NCBI GenBank assembly: GCA_028829895.1
Contig: CM054181.1
Coordinates: 3,730,501 to 3,794,500, forward strand
Direction of reading: 5' to 3'
Length of the DNA: 64,000 nucleotides
From: Sinotaia quadrata
Lineage: Eukaryota > Mollusca > Gastropoda > Architaenioglossa > Viviparidae
In this document: positions 43,901-52,899 of the stretch, piece by piece
Numbering within the stretch: the first letter of the stretch is position 1
How the letters are laid out: every line of letters begins with the position of its first letter
The notes under the pieces: model-generated
The model's input: only the letters and a program-made list of their open reading frames with translations
Database searches by the model: none
What the model was told of the DNA's origin: nothing
Made by a program: the position numbers and the translations under genes

Positions 43901-44496
43901 ATTTGGGTAGACCATAACAACATGTATATATATATATGGGTAGATGATAATGTGTATGTGTATATATGGGTAGATAATGTGTATGTGTGTATATATGGGT
44001 AGATGATAATGTGTATGTGTGTATATATGAGTAGATGATAACAACATGTGTATGTGTGTATATATGGGTAGATGATAACAGCATGTGTATGTGTGTATAT
44101 ATGGGTAGATAACATGTGTATGTGTGTATATATGAGTAGATGATAACAACATGTGTATGTGTGTATATATGAGTAGATGATAACATATATGTATATATGG
44201 GTAGAAGATAATATGTATTTGTGTGCATATAGATGATAACAATGTGTTTGTATAGATGATAACGTGTGTGAGTATATATGGGTAGATGATAACAACATAT
44301 TGCTTTGAATCATAAAATACTAATCTCAGTGCTTTCTTAAATAATAACTTTCACACCACATTCCTTGTCACCATTGCAGCACTCATCAGACCAATTTGAG
44401 CCAGCATCACATCATGCCAGGCTGGCCTATAGCCTCGTTATGGACGAGGTTTTCATACTTCAGATTGGGCTCCAGCAACTCACAACAAAACCATGA
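28734..44496 (+). CDS. SETD4: SETD4 protein-lysine methyltransferase, 9 coding exons (last uncertain)
   Basis: Plus-strand gene. Exons: 28734-28908, 30186-30312, 31828-32112, 34714-34861, 35372-35546, 35904-35988, 40245-40325, 42594-42720, and a candidate last exon at 44380-44496. The first eight give 401 codons in continuous phase. With 44380-44496 the protein has 439 residues, close to 440 in human. SET hallmarks: ETGRGL (about 59-64), WAWCTV, LDLLNH with the substrate/SAM-site Asn-His at 239-240, and IKYGCHDN with the catalytic-type Tyr at 275. C-terminal Rubisco-LSMT-like helices follow (VSWNLRAALTIL, CWKMLMEE). SETD4 proteins methylate histone and other lysines and have been linked to quiescent stem cells; activity here is inferred. 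Several acceptors are embedded in tandem arrays of themselves. Confidence 0.92.
28915..30180. other. SETD4 intron 1, no feature seen
   Basis: AT-rich intron with a short GT run near 29992. Nothing else recognised. Confidence 0.45.
30186..30312 (+). CDS. SETD4: SETD4 exon 2, SET N-terminal motif
   Basis: Encodes TGRGLKTRKSIKPGTIIVSI and then PLCLLITPAKALNSS, the GRGL strand pair of SET domains. Acceptor tttcattag, donor AAAAG then gtttga. A truncated retrotransposon begins within about 60 bp of this donor. Confidence 0.9.
30360..31020 (-). mobile_element. Truncated non-LTR retrotransposon, endonuclease part, antisense to SETD4
   Basis: On the minus strand the block encodes, with frameshifts and stops, the N-terminal part of an APE-type endonuclease: ISIGRWNIRTLRTPGKVEEL near 30800-30865, then a tract with GVVFLVQKDIVNTVMS and finally VVQGDWNAKIGE-like sequence. 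This is the usual start of the non-LTR retrotransposon pol protein (RTE- or craTE-like). The reverse transcriptase is absent. It is a dead 5' fragment inserted just after SETD4 exon 2. Confidence 0.8.
31050..31545. repeat. About 20-30-bp degenerate repeat
   Basis: Many irregular copies of gttagtacaaaactgcctat in SETD4 intron 2. Confidence 0.85.
31641..31711. repeat. 12-bp direct repeat around a GC-rich insert
   Basis: acagttgaattc occurs at 31641-31652 and 31700-31711, enclosing 47 bases that are strongly GC-rich and CpG-rich (agcgcgaaagcggcgg at its start). It looks like an insertion with a target duplication. Confidence 0.6.
31828..32112 (+). CDS. SETD4: SETD4 exon 3, SET insert
   Basis: The longest exon, 285 bases. 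It encodes TPTQMLTLFLMLEAAKGVNS, WHHYIKALPLTYTMPLYFSK and then LPHHILVQAEKLLKRA, matching the helical insert of SETD4 (LPxxYTxPxYxS). Acceptor tcatgcag, donor TTCAG then gtatga. Confidence 0.93.
32298..34192. other. Possible 1.86-kb insertion in SETD4 intron 3
   Basis: A 19-bp identical sequence, ctgtcagataatttcttgt, occurs at 32298-32316 and 34174-34192. It matches units of the array that follows. The sequence between is less AT-rich than the intron around it and has an internal repeated tcaccgcttg motif (33638, 33735). This suggests an element inserted in the array; no coding domain or LTR was identified. Confidence 0.4.
34186..34713. repeat. About 46-bp array built on the SETD4 exon 4 acceptor
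   Basis: About ten units with tttttgcattaatctatttt followed by gggattcagattaatgctag. The last unit supplies the real acceptor (gggattcag) of exon 4. Upstream units differ by one or two bases in the AG, several keeping a full CAG. Confidence 0.9.
34714..34861 (+). CDS. SETD4: SETD4 exon 4, NH motif
   Basis: Encodes WAWCTVSSRSVFLQ and CPYLDLLNHTSTAK. The LDLLNH motif is the SET active-site strand. The acceptor gggattcag is the last unit of a tandem array filling the upstream intron. Donor GCCAAG then gtgagt. Confidence 0.94.
34903..34935. repeat. GT microsatellite
   Basis: Imperfect (GT)n just downstream of SETD4 exon 4. Confidence 0.95.
35080..35371. repeat. 37-bp array built on the SETD4 exon 5 acceptor
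   Basis: Eight units of gtttacaacaccacattta followed by ttgttgtccttaggcact. The eighth provides the functional acceptor: each unit has the same ttgttgtccttag, followed by GGCAC in the decoys and GCAC in the exon. Confidence 0.93.
35372..35546 (+). CDS. SETD4: SETD4 exon 5, catalytic Tyr region
   Basis: Encodes SGCYEILTDDTYKPHDQVFI and then KYGCHDNMNLFLHYGFILPF, the YGxHDN..L..YGF block that closes the SET domain. The acceptor ttgtccttag is repeated about eight times just upstream. Donor at 35547 (ATCT then gtgagt), phase 1. Confidence 0.94.
35640..35903. repeat. Diverged copies of the SETD4 exon 6 acceptor region
   Basis: Roughly 110-bp units repeat aaccatta/aaccattta and an exon-start look-alike: caaatagattttcaagaatt, then acaaatgatttcaagagctg, then the real acagATGATTTACAAGAG. 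The decoys lack the AG. Confidence 0.6.
35904..35988 (+). CDS. SETD4: SETD4 exon 6
   Basis: An 85-base exon encoding LQELRDLFHVGCWTQKMEEL followed by KKHNLD. It lines up with the SETD4 stretch before the C-terminal helices. Acceptor gcattacag, donor GACAT then gtgagt; both phases fit. Diverged copies of the exon start lie upstream near 35657 and 35816. Confidence 0.72.
36361..37515. repeat. 27-bp tandem array, ~42 copies, two unit variants
   Basis: Unit atgctttgttttatcttg plus ttattattt, alternating with a variant reading gtattg in place of gctttg. Because the period is a multiple of three and stop-free, it gives long artificial open frames on both strands (for example a 375-codon one at 36181-37308). 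It lies in SETD4 intron 6 and is followed by a (TA)n at 37563-37585. Confidence 0.97.
37600..38280. other. SETD4 intron 6 part
   Basis: Contains a ~75-bp duplication at about 37900-38110 (aatccaaaatctagtattta, cacagcctaaaatc). Otherwise nothing recognised. Confidence 0.5.
38285..38720. repeat. 44-bp tandem repeat, ~10 copies
   Basis: Near-identical units of tgttttattgctagtggtga and gctctctgtgatgatatag. It continues into longer related units (38720-39060) with ggattagcatgatgttata. Confidence 0.95.
38906..38984. mobile_element. hAT-type MITE, copy 2 (internally deleted)
   Basis: 79 bp with ends caggggtgcacaaac and gtttgtgcatccg, and a perfect 8-bp duplication ttatatag on both sides. It sits inside the 38.3-39.06 kb array, so it inserted after that array formed. 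Confidence 0.92.
39440..39755. repeat. About 22-bp degenerate tandem repeat
   Basis: Many copies of gttgtaggtatctgattgtt with small deletions. Confidence 0.92.
39795..40070. repeat. 45-bp tandem repeat, ~6 copies
   Basis: tgttttacttaaaaatcttt followed by gggagatcattctttggga. Confidence 0.95.
40245..40325 (+). CDS. SETD4: SETD4 exon 7
   Basis: Encodes HLCCTREGVSWNLRAALTIL and AMDWKH, matching the SETD4 NLxxxxxGxSWxLLxAL region. Acceptor ttttttag, donor CATTT then gtgaga, phase 2. The 4.3-kb intron before it holds a 27-bp array and several other repeats. Confidence 0.88.
40330..41270. other. SETD4 intron 7 part, no gene seen
   Basis: Contains a ~100-bp duplication near 40880-41045 (cttctgttctctt, ggatgattgtagag). 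Otherwise unremarkable. Confidence 0.45.
41280..41480. repeat. 46-bp tandem repeat, ~4 copies
   Basis: tagctaggccattttgcacc and atgtttactgtcacaaggca, nearly perfect. Confidence 0.95.
41850..42050. repeat. About 44-bp tandem repeat, ~4 copies
   Basis: accattttcactttgtcaaa followed by accagcccctaattagc. Confidence 0.93.
42405..42593. repeat. 43-bp array built on the SETD4 exon 8 acceptor
   Basis: Four decoy units each carry cttgttttgcag followed by acaagattgttggagat, which copies the real acceptor and first ~16 bases of exon 8 (ACAAGATTGTTGGAAGAT). The decoys then continue as intron. Nearly identical, so recent. Confidence 0.95.
42594..42720 (+). CDS. SETD4: SETD4 exon 8
   Basis: Encodes QDCWKMLMEEKGNEGLEHSA followed by AKHMLTKTLAERLDFLQTK, matching the CWK helix of SETD4. 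Four near-identical 43-bp copies of the acceptor plus the first bases of this exon stand directly upstream. Donor ACTAAG then gtgaga, phase 0. Confidence 0.88.
42730..43480. other. SETD4 intron 8 / alternative last exon
   Basis: Contains the alternative terminal exon 43107-43172 (acceptor tactgcag, phase 0, stop TAA). Otherwise AT-rich with nothing recognised. Confidence 0.3.
43505..43650. repeat. About 34-bp tandem repeat, ~4 copies
   Basis: ttccaaagccactgggtccc followed by tagtaccaatcaa. Confidence 0.95.
43840..44300. repeat. 35-50-bp tandem repeat, TG/TA-rich
   Basis: About a dozen units with gtgtatgtgtgtatatatgg and gtagatgataacaacat. Responsible for several overlapping minus-strand open frames of 145-164 codons, which are not genes. 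Confidence 0.95.
44380..44496 (+). CDS. SETD4: Candidate SETD4 terminal exon
   Basis: After acceptor ccattgcag an open phase-0 frame reads HARLAYSLVMDEVFILQIGL and ends at TGA 44494-44496. It gives the right total length and weakly resembles the SETD4 C-terminal LxLVExLWxEELxIL helix. An AATAAA follows 72 bases later. The alternative is a phase-0 exon at 43107-43172 (acceptor tactgcag, ending RAGQDLFQ). Confidence 0.45.
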   Translation, partial: HSSDQFEPASHHARLAYSLVMDEVFILQIGLQQLTTKP

Positions 44497-44499
44497 ATA

Positions 44500-46600
44500 T
44501 ACCCATGAGAGTTATGTGACTCATGTTACTAGCAAAGCCCACCAGAGTGTTACATGACTCGTATTATAATAAAACCTATTTTTATGCCCACCAGAGTGTT
44601 ATAGGACTTGTAAGCAAAACCCATGGTATAATTTTTGTGCCCTTAAGGTTGTTACTCGTCTCATCATGAACAAAACTATGCTACTTTTGGTTTAGATTGT
44701 TACATGACTCGTGTGATGAATACTTGTAAGATTGAGTTTATTTGACTCGTTTTTATTGGATTTACTGTTGTGCTGTTAAAATTGTTTCACAACTCATGTC
44801 ATAAAGGAGCAAGCCTAAGTTTCTTATTCATTACGATATAACTCCTTTCTATCTGACACTCCATTCTCAAACTTTCTAGAAATCCTGCAACGATACTCAT
44901 TATTCCCATGCACATGTGATACAATAAATACAATGTATCAAACAATGTCACATAATAATACACCACATGGGCGCAGCTTAGTTCAAACATTTGTAGTAAA
45001 TAAATCAACTTACATAGTACAACTTTACATAACACAAGTATATCTTTAGAAAAATGTATGAAATGTTTCCAAGTCCACTCTCTCTCAATTAGTCAGTTTA
45101 GACTCACCACTCAAGCTAACAACTGCCTTCAAGCCGGGCTTCTCTTGTCTTCAAATTCAAAAGTGAATAGACAGCAAAATTCTCTACTGTAGGTAAACTC
45201 CTGAAACATCCTCATAAATCATAATCATTGGATAATAAAAAACACGCTCACTCAGTTTCCACTAGGTCAGTAAATCTACAATATTCTTTCCTTAGGTTGT
45301 TTACTTCAAACTCACACCATAAGTAGTGCCAAAGATCGGGTCACTGACAATTTAGCAGCTTAAATAACAATTAAAATTAAAGATAGGGAGGGGCAAGTTT
45401 ACTTATCACACATAGTATTTTATACTAATTGAAGTAAGGAGAAAGAATATCCATTATTAGGATGCTTATATCAGGTATTTATGGGTAGTAAAAAAATATT
45501 GCTATAGTATTTTATTTTTTACTAAGGAGAAAGAATATCAATTATTAGGATGCTTATATCAGTAATTTATGGGTCAAGACGAATGTTTTCAACATTAAGA
45601 CATTGGACTGCACTTAAAGTATGCCATATAATTCTGTTCAATATATATATATATATTTAGAAAATAATGACTAATGTTGATTTTATCAGCTTTATTTCAA
45701 GATGGAAATCATTCCAAAAGCTGTAATCCAGTTTCACAAGTAACCTCACAAGAAGCAATGGATAATAACAGTGTACCACTCTTATGAAAGAGATGTATTT
45801 ATTATAGTAATTTTCCCAAATCACTCTTTTTTCCCTTGCAGTTTTACTGAACTTTATATATAGACATATTTTTTTCAAATCATATGAAGGAATTTCTCTG
45901 TGTGCAGTGCTGCTTATACTGTTGCCTGCTTGTCTTTGGGCACAGCCCATTGCTCACCCACTTTCAAATCAAGGAAGGTTATCTCATGTAAAGTAAATAA
46001 TTAGGCTTTGGGTGTATTGGTTGCAAGTCTCGCTCACCTACTTTCAAATAAAGAGAGGTAAATCAGTCACAGTTACAAACTCACAGACACAAATTTGCAC
46101 AAGGAGGCACTGGATGTTTCATAAATTGTGGTTGCACATCACCCTACATACATATATTTCTTTGAAGAAAATTCATTTAATTATTAAAACTCTTTAATAA
46201 ATATTTCAAATTATTGAACAGGTTGTGTATACCCTTTTAGAATACTGCACATTAAAGTTAAAAATTAAGTGTTATATGCATTAAAATATAATTTAAAAAA
46301 TAATTAGAATTGGGTCAAACTTGAGAGTACAAAATAAACATATGCAACATACAGTAGAGAGCAAATATTCTTTATGTCAATTATTGAGATAATCCTGGAA
46401 ACATTTGTCATGAAAGCACATACTCCTGTATGTGAACAAAGATGCTTAAGAAAATTAAATGTTTGTTAGGTTTGCAATTGATATTTTATGAGATTCATTT
46501 AGTATGATGAATGAATTTTAAAAATTTATTATTTAAGTACCATTACCTCGGGGTGTAAAAATCCTAAACAATGGTAATGTGGCATGCACTATACAGCTGC
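44500..46600. other. Downstream of SETD4, no gene seen
   Basis: AT-rich. It includes diverged direct repeats at 44500-44780 (gttacatgactcgta) and a duplicated 70-bp block at 45410-45560 (aaagaatatc, tattaggatgcttatatcag). No exon was recognised on either strand. Confidence 0.5.
44568..44573 (+). terminator. Candidate SETD4 poly(A) signal (AATAAA)
   Basis: AATAAA 72 bases after the candidate SETD4 stop at 44496. It supports that exon modestly; the hexamer is frequent in AT-rich DNA. Confidence 0.35.
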
Positions 46601-46613
46601 TCTACCTCTCTAT

Positions 46614-47003
46614 ATAGGCACTCTTCACCTTGACCCACCTGTTTAATGACTGCTTGGACTTACGGCCAGCTCTCCAGAAGCAAATTAAAACAAAGTTAAT
46701 GACCCACCTGTTTAATGACTGCTTGGACTTATGACCAGCTCTCCAGAATCAAATTAAAACAAAGTTAATGACCACTTGGACTTATGACCAGCTCTCCAGA
46801 AACAAATTAAAACAAAGTTAATGACCCACCTGTTTAATGACCTCTTGGACTTACGACCAGCTCTCCAGAAGCAAATTAAAACAAAGTTATCAAGTTGGAA
46901 TTTCCTTTTCTTTATTCAGAAAAATAAGTTCCTTGCTTATCGACCAATTCACTTAATGACTAGTTATGGGAACGGAACTCGGTCATCAAGTGAGGAGTAC
47001 CTG
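46614..47003. mobile_element. Tigger-like MITE with internal tandem duplication
   Basis: Ends AGGCACTCTTCACCTTGAC and, inverted, AGGTACTCCTCACTTGATG, with TA at the right edge and TA-rich sequence at the left. The left part (46627-46880) is amplified into four ~66-bp copies with ccagctctccagaa and caaattaaaacaaagtta. Confidence 0.75.
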
Positions 47004-47009
47004 TATATC

Positions 47010-48050
47010 CCATACACAAGCTAGGTCTTATATTGGGGCCAATTGGTGTCATTTTGTGAACCATTAAATGTCTTCTATAGTGCTAGTGCTATAAATGCTG
47101 ACAGGTTGTATGTTACTATTTTAGATAAGGGGTTCCCAACATCACATAGGACATTGGTAAGAAAGGTTTATCTGACCATGTGTGTGTGGTGGGGAGTAGG
47201 AAGTAGGGCATGCATCCGCACTGCACAGCAAACTCTCATGGCAAGATCCCATTAGGTATAGGCTAAGTCCCTATCCAAACAGCCAGCCTAATTTGTGTGG
47301 TTCCGATCCCGAATCCTTGCCCATTGGTATATTTCGGTGGCAGGTGTTGGTTGCAGAGGGGGGAGTGAGTAATCCAGATTACTCTTGCAATGGTGCAGTA
47401 GCAGGCACACATGGTTACTACCCTCATGCCCCAAAACCTTTTGGAAAAGGTGTCCAAGCACTACCTTCTCGTGATAATAGCTGAGAAAGGACTCATGTTC
47501 TCTACTAAGTGTGCTCTGCCCTAAACCAAAGAAGGAGTGGTATCCTGCATGATTTCAGCCAGTGCCTGACCACCTGCCACGGCAGTTTGAGATGTTCATT
47601 ACTTCCCCTCTGAGAACCTTGTGCTGGGACTGAGCCTGCTCCTGACCGGGGATGCCATTGTTAAGCCATCTAAGCTTTGCAGATGCCAATTGATCACACT
47701 CAGGTGCCCAATACTGGAAAGTGGTGGCAAACGATGAGAGGGAACAGGACTGTAAGGTGTAAGGCCATGTGTGGCCAGAAAACCAAAAACCTTGCCTTGT
47801 TCTGCCACAAAATCCTTGGGGAGGGATGGTCAATGCCTGAGGTGTATTATTTTTTAGGCAGCCCTCGCCAAGTATGGTATTGGCTCCGGCTAGCTAGAGA
47901 GACCTCCTTGTGGGCTGATCCAATTAGCATGAGGAGCACCAGAGCTCTAACGATTTTCCATTTGAAAATCGTTCACTATTTGTCCATCTCATGTCACAGT
48001 GGTCGTTATGAACCATGGCCCAAAGCTTCATAGGCACAAGAATAAGTCCT
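47010..48050. mobile_element. Interspersed repeat of unknown class
   Basis: A block of roughly 1 kb whose base composition, near 50% GC, contrasts sharply with its AT-rich surroundings. Open frames of 60-118 codons occur on both strands but show no domain. It ends near a perfect hairpin (cgattttc/gaaaatcg, 47949-47970). It resembles a non-coding 5' or 3' part of a retroelement; no pol domain is present. Confidence 0.5.
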
Positions 48051-48059
48051 GACTATGAT

Positions 48060-50265
48060 TCTCCTTATAGAGCTAGGATATTATATAATGACATACTGTG
48101 GTGGTTGTGGTAGGCAGTGTCTTAATGTGGTGCAAATACTATAATTAGTATCTGTAAGTAGAATATATATTACATATCTGACATAGTTAACACAAATACA
48201 TGATCTGGTTTATCAATGTTGATTTTATTCATAATATACAGCTGAATGGATTTAATCATATACAAAGTCTAAAACACACAAAAGGTTTTTGTTTTGTGGG
48301 TAGAAAACTCTCCTCTAATTAATAAGCACAGAATCTGACCATAAACACACACGCATAACCACAAATTGAACTGTAAATAAATTTCTACAATAAGCGAAAA
48401 AAACACCCCAAACTTTAGCTTGTTATCAATGGTAGATTTACCTGTAAAAGTTTGCAATTAACTGATTCACAACAATCATATACCTGTTTCTAAGGATTCC
48501 TTTAACAAACATTTCTAAAAAAATAAGTATCAAGAAAAATGCTGTGTTCAAACATTAAATCAAGATTTACAACAACAAAAAAGTTTATTCCAGAATCAAA
48601 GAGTAAACAATTATCAAAAACAAGATATATTCATATTTAGCAGCACAGGTAGGAGGCAGGAAAATTGTCAGATTTAAGCAAAATCAAGTCAATTAAGCAA
48701 GTCATTCTTGGAATTACTTGTTATCGTGTGTATTAGTATTATTATCCTGTGTATTAGTATTATTCATTATCCTGTGCAAAAACAGACTCAAGAAAATCTA
48801 AACTGCTCTCAACCAGTTTTTAACTTTTCAATCTTGTCTTAAATCAGACTTGAAGAATTATATTTAAATGAATATAGATGTGAATTAGTTCAAAAATATA
48901 ACACGGACACTTGACAATCAGTGAAGCAAACAGACATATTCATATTTTTTTGCAATGGTGCTCAACTAGTGAGGATGTACCCTGTTTACATGTAATCATT
49001 ATTAAACCACAAATTATGTACTTGACAAAGTATGTAACGTGTACAACACACTCTCACACAAAAACCCTCTTCTGACTGATGTTAAGTAACAAATTAATGA
49101 CATGCACAAATACACCAAATAAATCAGAATAATTTTATTTATAATTTGTCCAAGGCTTGAAGAAGTGTTTCCTCTTTACAAACAGCCAAATTCTTGGTGT
49201 GGTGTATTAAATGTGATTTTTAAGTTAACCAACCAACGTTTTACACTAGAAATCAAATTAACTGGACTCCTCTATAAGAATATTACAGCAACTCTGTAGC
49301 AGATATCTATACTGGCCAGTATTATTTTCCAAACGAGGTAGGTTAAGATCTTGAAAGCATTGGTAATGATTGAAATAAGTTAAAACTACCTACCTGAACA
49401 GCATTACACAAAAATATTTATACACAGATATTGGCCTAAGGAACAATAGTTTGGTGATGAAGGTATTAATGTCTAAACTCTCCGACACTAATCAGAAGCC
49501 TGTTACATTCACACTATTTATAAACCACCAAGATGAGAATAATGTGTGTGTGTGTTGAAATCTGGGCCACTACACGAGATTGTGTTATCAGCTAGTGAAT
49601 AATTACTTTAAAAGTTGTTTAAACCTTTAAGACCAGTAGAGTCTACTTAAAAGTATGTCTTGTAAAACCTTTAGGAACAGAAGCAGAAACATCACCAAAT
49701 GATAATTAAAGCATTATTTATTTCTCCTACATACACTTTTTTTTTAAAAACAAAAAGGTAATATAGTCTAATTGTGAATATGTTTTGTTTTGTTTTATTT
49801 GCATTCAAATAAACAAAAAACAGAGTTTACAGAATACCATTCATAGGCTTCATTTCCAAACTTACAATTTTTCAAGTATTGGCCAAATAAAAATCGCCTT
49901 TACAAAGCATGAATGGATGAGTAGTGATATATAGAAATAGGTGAACAGAAATACGAGTGATAAAATGGGTATGATAAAATGAATTACAAAACAAAAACAT
50001 AAAAAATCTGCCTAAAGATGAATGAGCAAACAAGAAAAGAACAGACAGGTGAGGTCATGAGAGAAAATTACAAATAGAGACTGAATTATACTCATGAGAA
50101 TGCTGATGTGTGCATTTTCAGTCTAGAACACCCAGAATAAAACGGACTGAAATGATAAACAGTATAACAAATATAGTGTAGAGCAGTGAGAACAGCAAAC
50201 AAAGACAACGAGCTACTTGCATGGGGATTTTAAAAAATGTAGTGATTACAATAGAGAGAACTGAA
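48060..50265. other. Intergenic, no feature seen
   Basis: AT-rich DNA without a recognised exon, array or element. Confidence 0.45.
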
Positions 50266-50270
50266 TTATA

Positions 50271-50948
50271 CAGAGGTGACTCTTGATTATCTGGATTGTT
50301 CACTAACCATATCCTCACTGCAATAAGTTATAAAATAATAAAAGGTGTGACACTGATGATGGACTATCTGGATTGTTCACTAACCATATCCCCACTGCAA
50401 TAAGTTATAAAATAATAAAAGGTGTGACACTGATGATGGACTATCTGGATTGTTCACTAACCATATCCCCACTGCAATAAGTTATAAAATAATAAAAGGT
50501 GTGACACTGATGATGGACTATCTGGATTGTTCACTAACCATATCCCCACTGCAATAAGTTATAAAATAATAAAAAAAAGGTGTGACACTGATGCAGACAA
50601 ATGTTTAATAGTGAACAATGCCTTACAATTAACTTGAAAAAGGATTTTAAATCCCAAATTTATCGATCAAAATTAGAAGGGAAAACCAAACAAATGATTA
50701 AATGAAAGTATGTACATATCAACGTTGCTTTACGGCTTTCAAAGCTGAAATGATGTAATCAGCAAATATTGCCATGTCAACAAACAATAAGTGGTGAGGA
50801 GACTACAAAACAAGAACTGTATAATAATGTACTAGGAAAAAAGTCTTTCCTATACAATATAAATCTCAATTACAGATTACATTTAGTATGTGTTTGGATT
50901 ATCTGTGCCACTCTTCCCTTCCATTATTCTGGATAATGCGGGTCACCT
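50271..50948. mobile_element. Tigger/pogo-like MITE with internal tandem duplication
   Basis: Ends CAGAGGTGACTCTTGATTA and, inverted, AGGTGACCCGCATTATCCA, bounded by TA at 50269-50270 and 50949-50950. The left part contains four ~79-bp tandem copies (ctatctggattgttcactaa, gcaataagttataaaataat) at 50283-50590. Confidence 0.75.
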
Positions 50949-51659
50949 TAAGTGGGTTAATGGAGTGTGTATATAGAGTGACATACATAGCAAGTGAGGG
51001 AAAAGTGAAATGAAGTACTAAAGAAATGTGTTTTGAGTGATGACAGAACTAAAGTAATTATACAGGAATAAAGGAGCTCAAGAGAAAATACCAATACTAG
51101 GAAAAGAAACAGGAAGTGAGAGAGAAGTGTACTTAATTATAGAGGGTTAAAAGGAACATGTAATGATGCCACCAAGAGAGAGACTATAAGTACTGAGAAA
51201 AAAGAAATGTGAAGATTAACAACAAGAAAGAGAGAAGTAAAATATGTAATTATGCAGCAGCAAAGGAGCATGAGTAGAATGGTAAGAGTACAGAGAACAG
51301 TATCATATATGAACAGAAACTGACAATTATTGTAAAGTGACCATAGTATGTGTAGCCCGACAAAGGAGAGCAGTATCGTATATGAACAGAGACGGATAAT
51401 TATTGTAAAGACCAGAGTATGCGTAGCCTGACAAAAGAAGACAAATTACAGCATCAGCAAAATGGAGATCAAGCGAAGCTGTAGAAAAACAAAGATAAAG
51501 AGACATTAAGTATAAAAAGTAGCTCCAGATAAAGCAAAACTGTAAATAGTAAAATGCAGACAAAGGTATAATGAGCTAAACTGCACAAAACAGATACAGA
51601 GGGAATGAGAATTATAAGAAGAATGAAAGAACCATAAGAAGTGTAAAGAAATAGATAGA

Positions 51660-52890
51660 AAGCTAACTATGTGAAAGAGCATACACTAAAGATCTTGAGT
51701 GATTGAAAGAAAGCTAAGGAAAAGAGCACACACAAAATGTTGACTGACTGACAGATTGCTAAGGAAAAGAGCACACACTAGAAATGTTGACTGACTGACA
51801 GATTGCTAAGGAAAAGAGCACACACTAGAAATGTTGACTGACTGACATTGCTAAGAAAAAGAGCATACACTAGAAATGTTGACTGACTGACAGATTGCTA
51901 AGGAAAAGAGCATACACTAGAAATGTTGACTGACTGACAGATTGCTAAGGAAAAGAGCATACACTAGAAATGTTGACTGACTGACAGATTGCTAAGGAAA
52001 AGAGCATACACAAAATGTTGACTGACTGACAGATTGCTAAGGAAAAGAGCATACACTAGAAATGTTGACTGACTGACAGATTGCTAAGGAAAAGAGCATA
52101 CACTAGAAATGTTGACTGACTGACATTGCTAAGGAAAAGAGCATACACTAGAAATGTTGACTGACTGACATTGCTAAGGAAAAGAGCATACACTAGAAAT
52201 GTTGACTGACTGACATTGCTAAGGAAAAGAGCATACACTAGAAATGTTGACTGACTGACAGATTGCTAAGGAAAAGAGCATACACTAGAAATGTTGACTG
52301 ACTGACAGATTGCTAAGGAAAAGAGCATACACTAGAAATGTTGATTGACTGACATTGCTAAGGAAAAGAGCATACACTAGAAATGTTGACTGACTGACAG
52401 ATTGCTAAGGAAAAGAGCATACACTAGAAATGTTGATTGACTGACATTGCTAAGGAAAAGAGCACACACTAGAAATGTTGACTGACTGACAGATTGCTAA
52501 GGAAAAGAGCATACACTAGAAATGTTGATTGACTGACAGATTGCTAAGGAAAAGAGCATACACTAGAAATGTTGACTGACTGACAGATTGCTAAGGAAAA
52601 GAGCATACACAAAATGTTGACTGACTGACAGATTGCTAAGGAAAAGAGCATACACAAAATGTTGACTGACTGACAGATTGCTAAGGAAAAGAGCATACAC
52701 TAGAAATGTTGACTGACTGACAGATTGCTAAGGAAAAGAGCATACACTAGAAATGTTGATTGACTGACAGATTGCTAAGGAAAAGAGCATACACAAAATG
52801 TTGACTGACTGACAGATTGCTAAGAAAAAGAGCATACACTAGAAATGTTGACTGACTGACATTGCTAAGAAAAAGAGCATACACTAAAGA
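51660..52890. repeat. 43-47-bp tandem array, ~27 copies
   Basis: Unit ttgactgactgacagattgc plus taaggaaaagagcatacact and agaaatg. Two kinds of 4-base deletion (loss of agat, loss of tagaa-type bases) are scattered among units, giving a variant map. No gene; the 60-codon minus-strand frame at 52056 is repeat. Confidence 0.97.
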
Positions 52891-52899
52891 TGTTGAGTG

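Noticed and set aside
43782..44313. Three overlapping minus-strand frames of 145-164 codons rich in His, Thr and Tyr
   Set aside because: Translation of the TG/TA-rich minisatellite at 43840-44300.
47555..48033. Frames of 92 and 118 codons on opposite strands
   Set aside because: They overlap in a GC-richer interspersed repeat and show no known domain or splice context.
51660..52890. CRISPR-like regularly spaced repeats
   Set aside because: Units are contiguous tandem repeats without unique spacers, and the DNA is eukaryotic with spliced genes.
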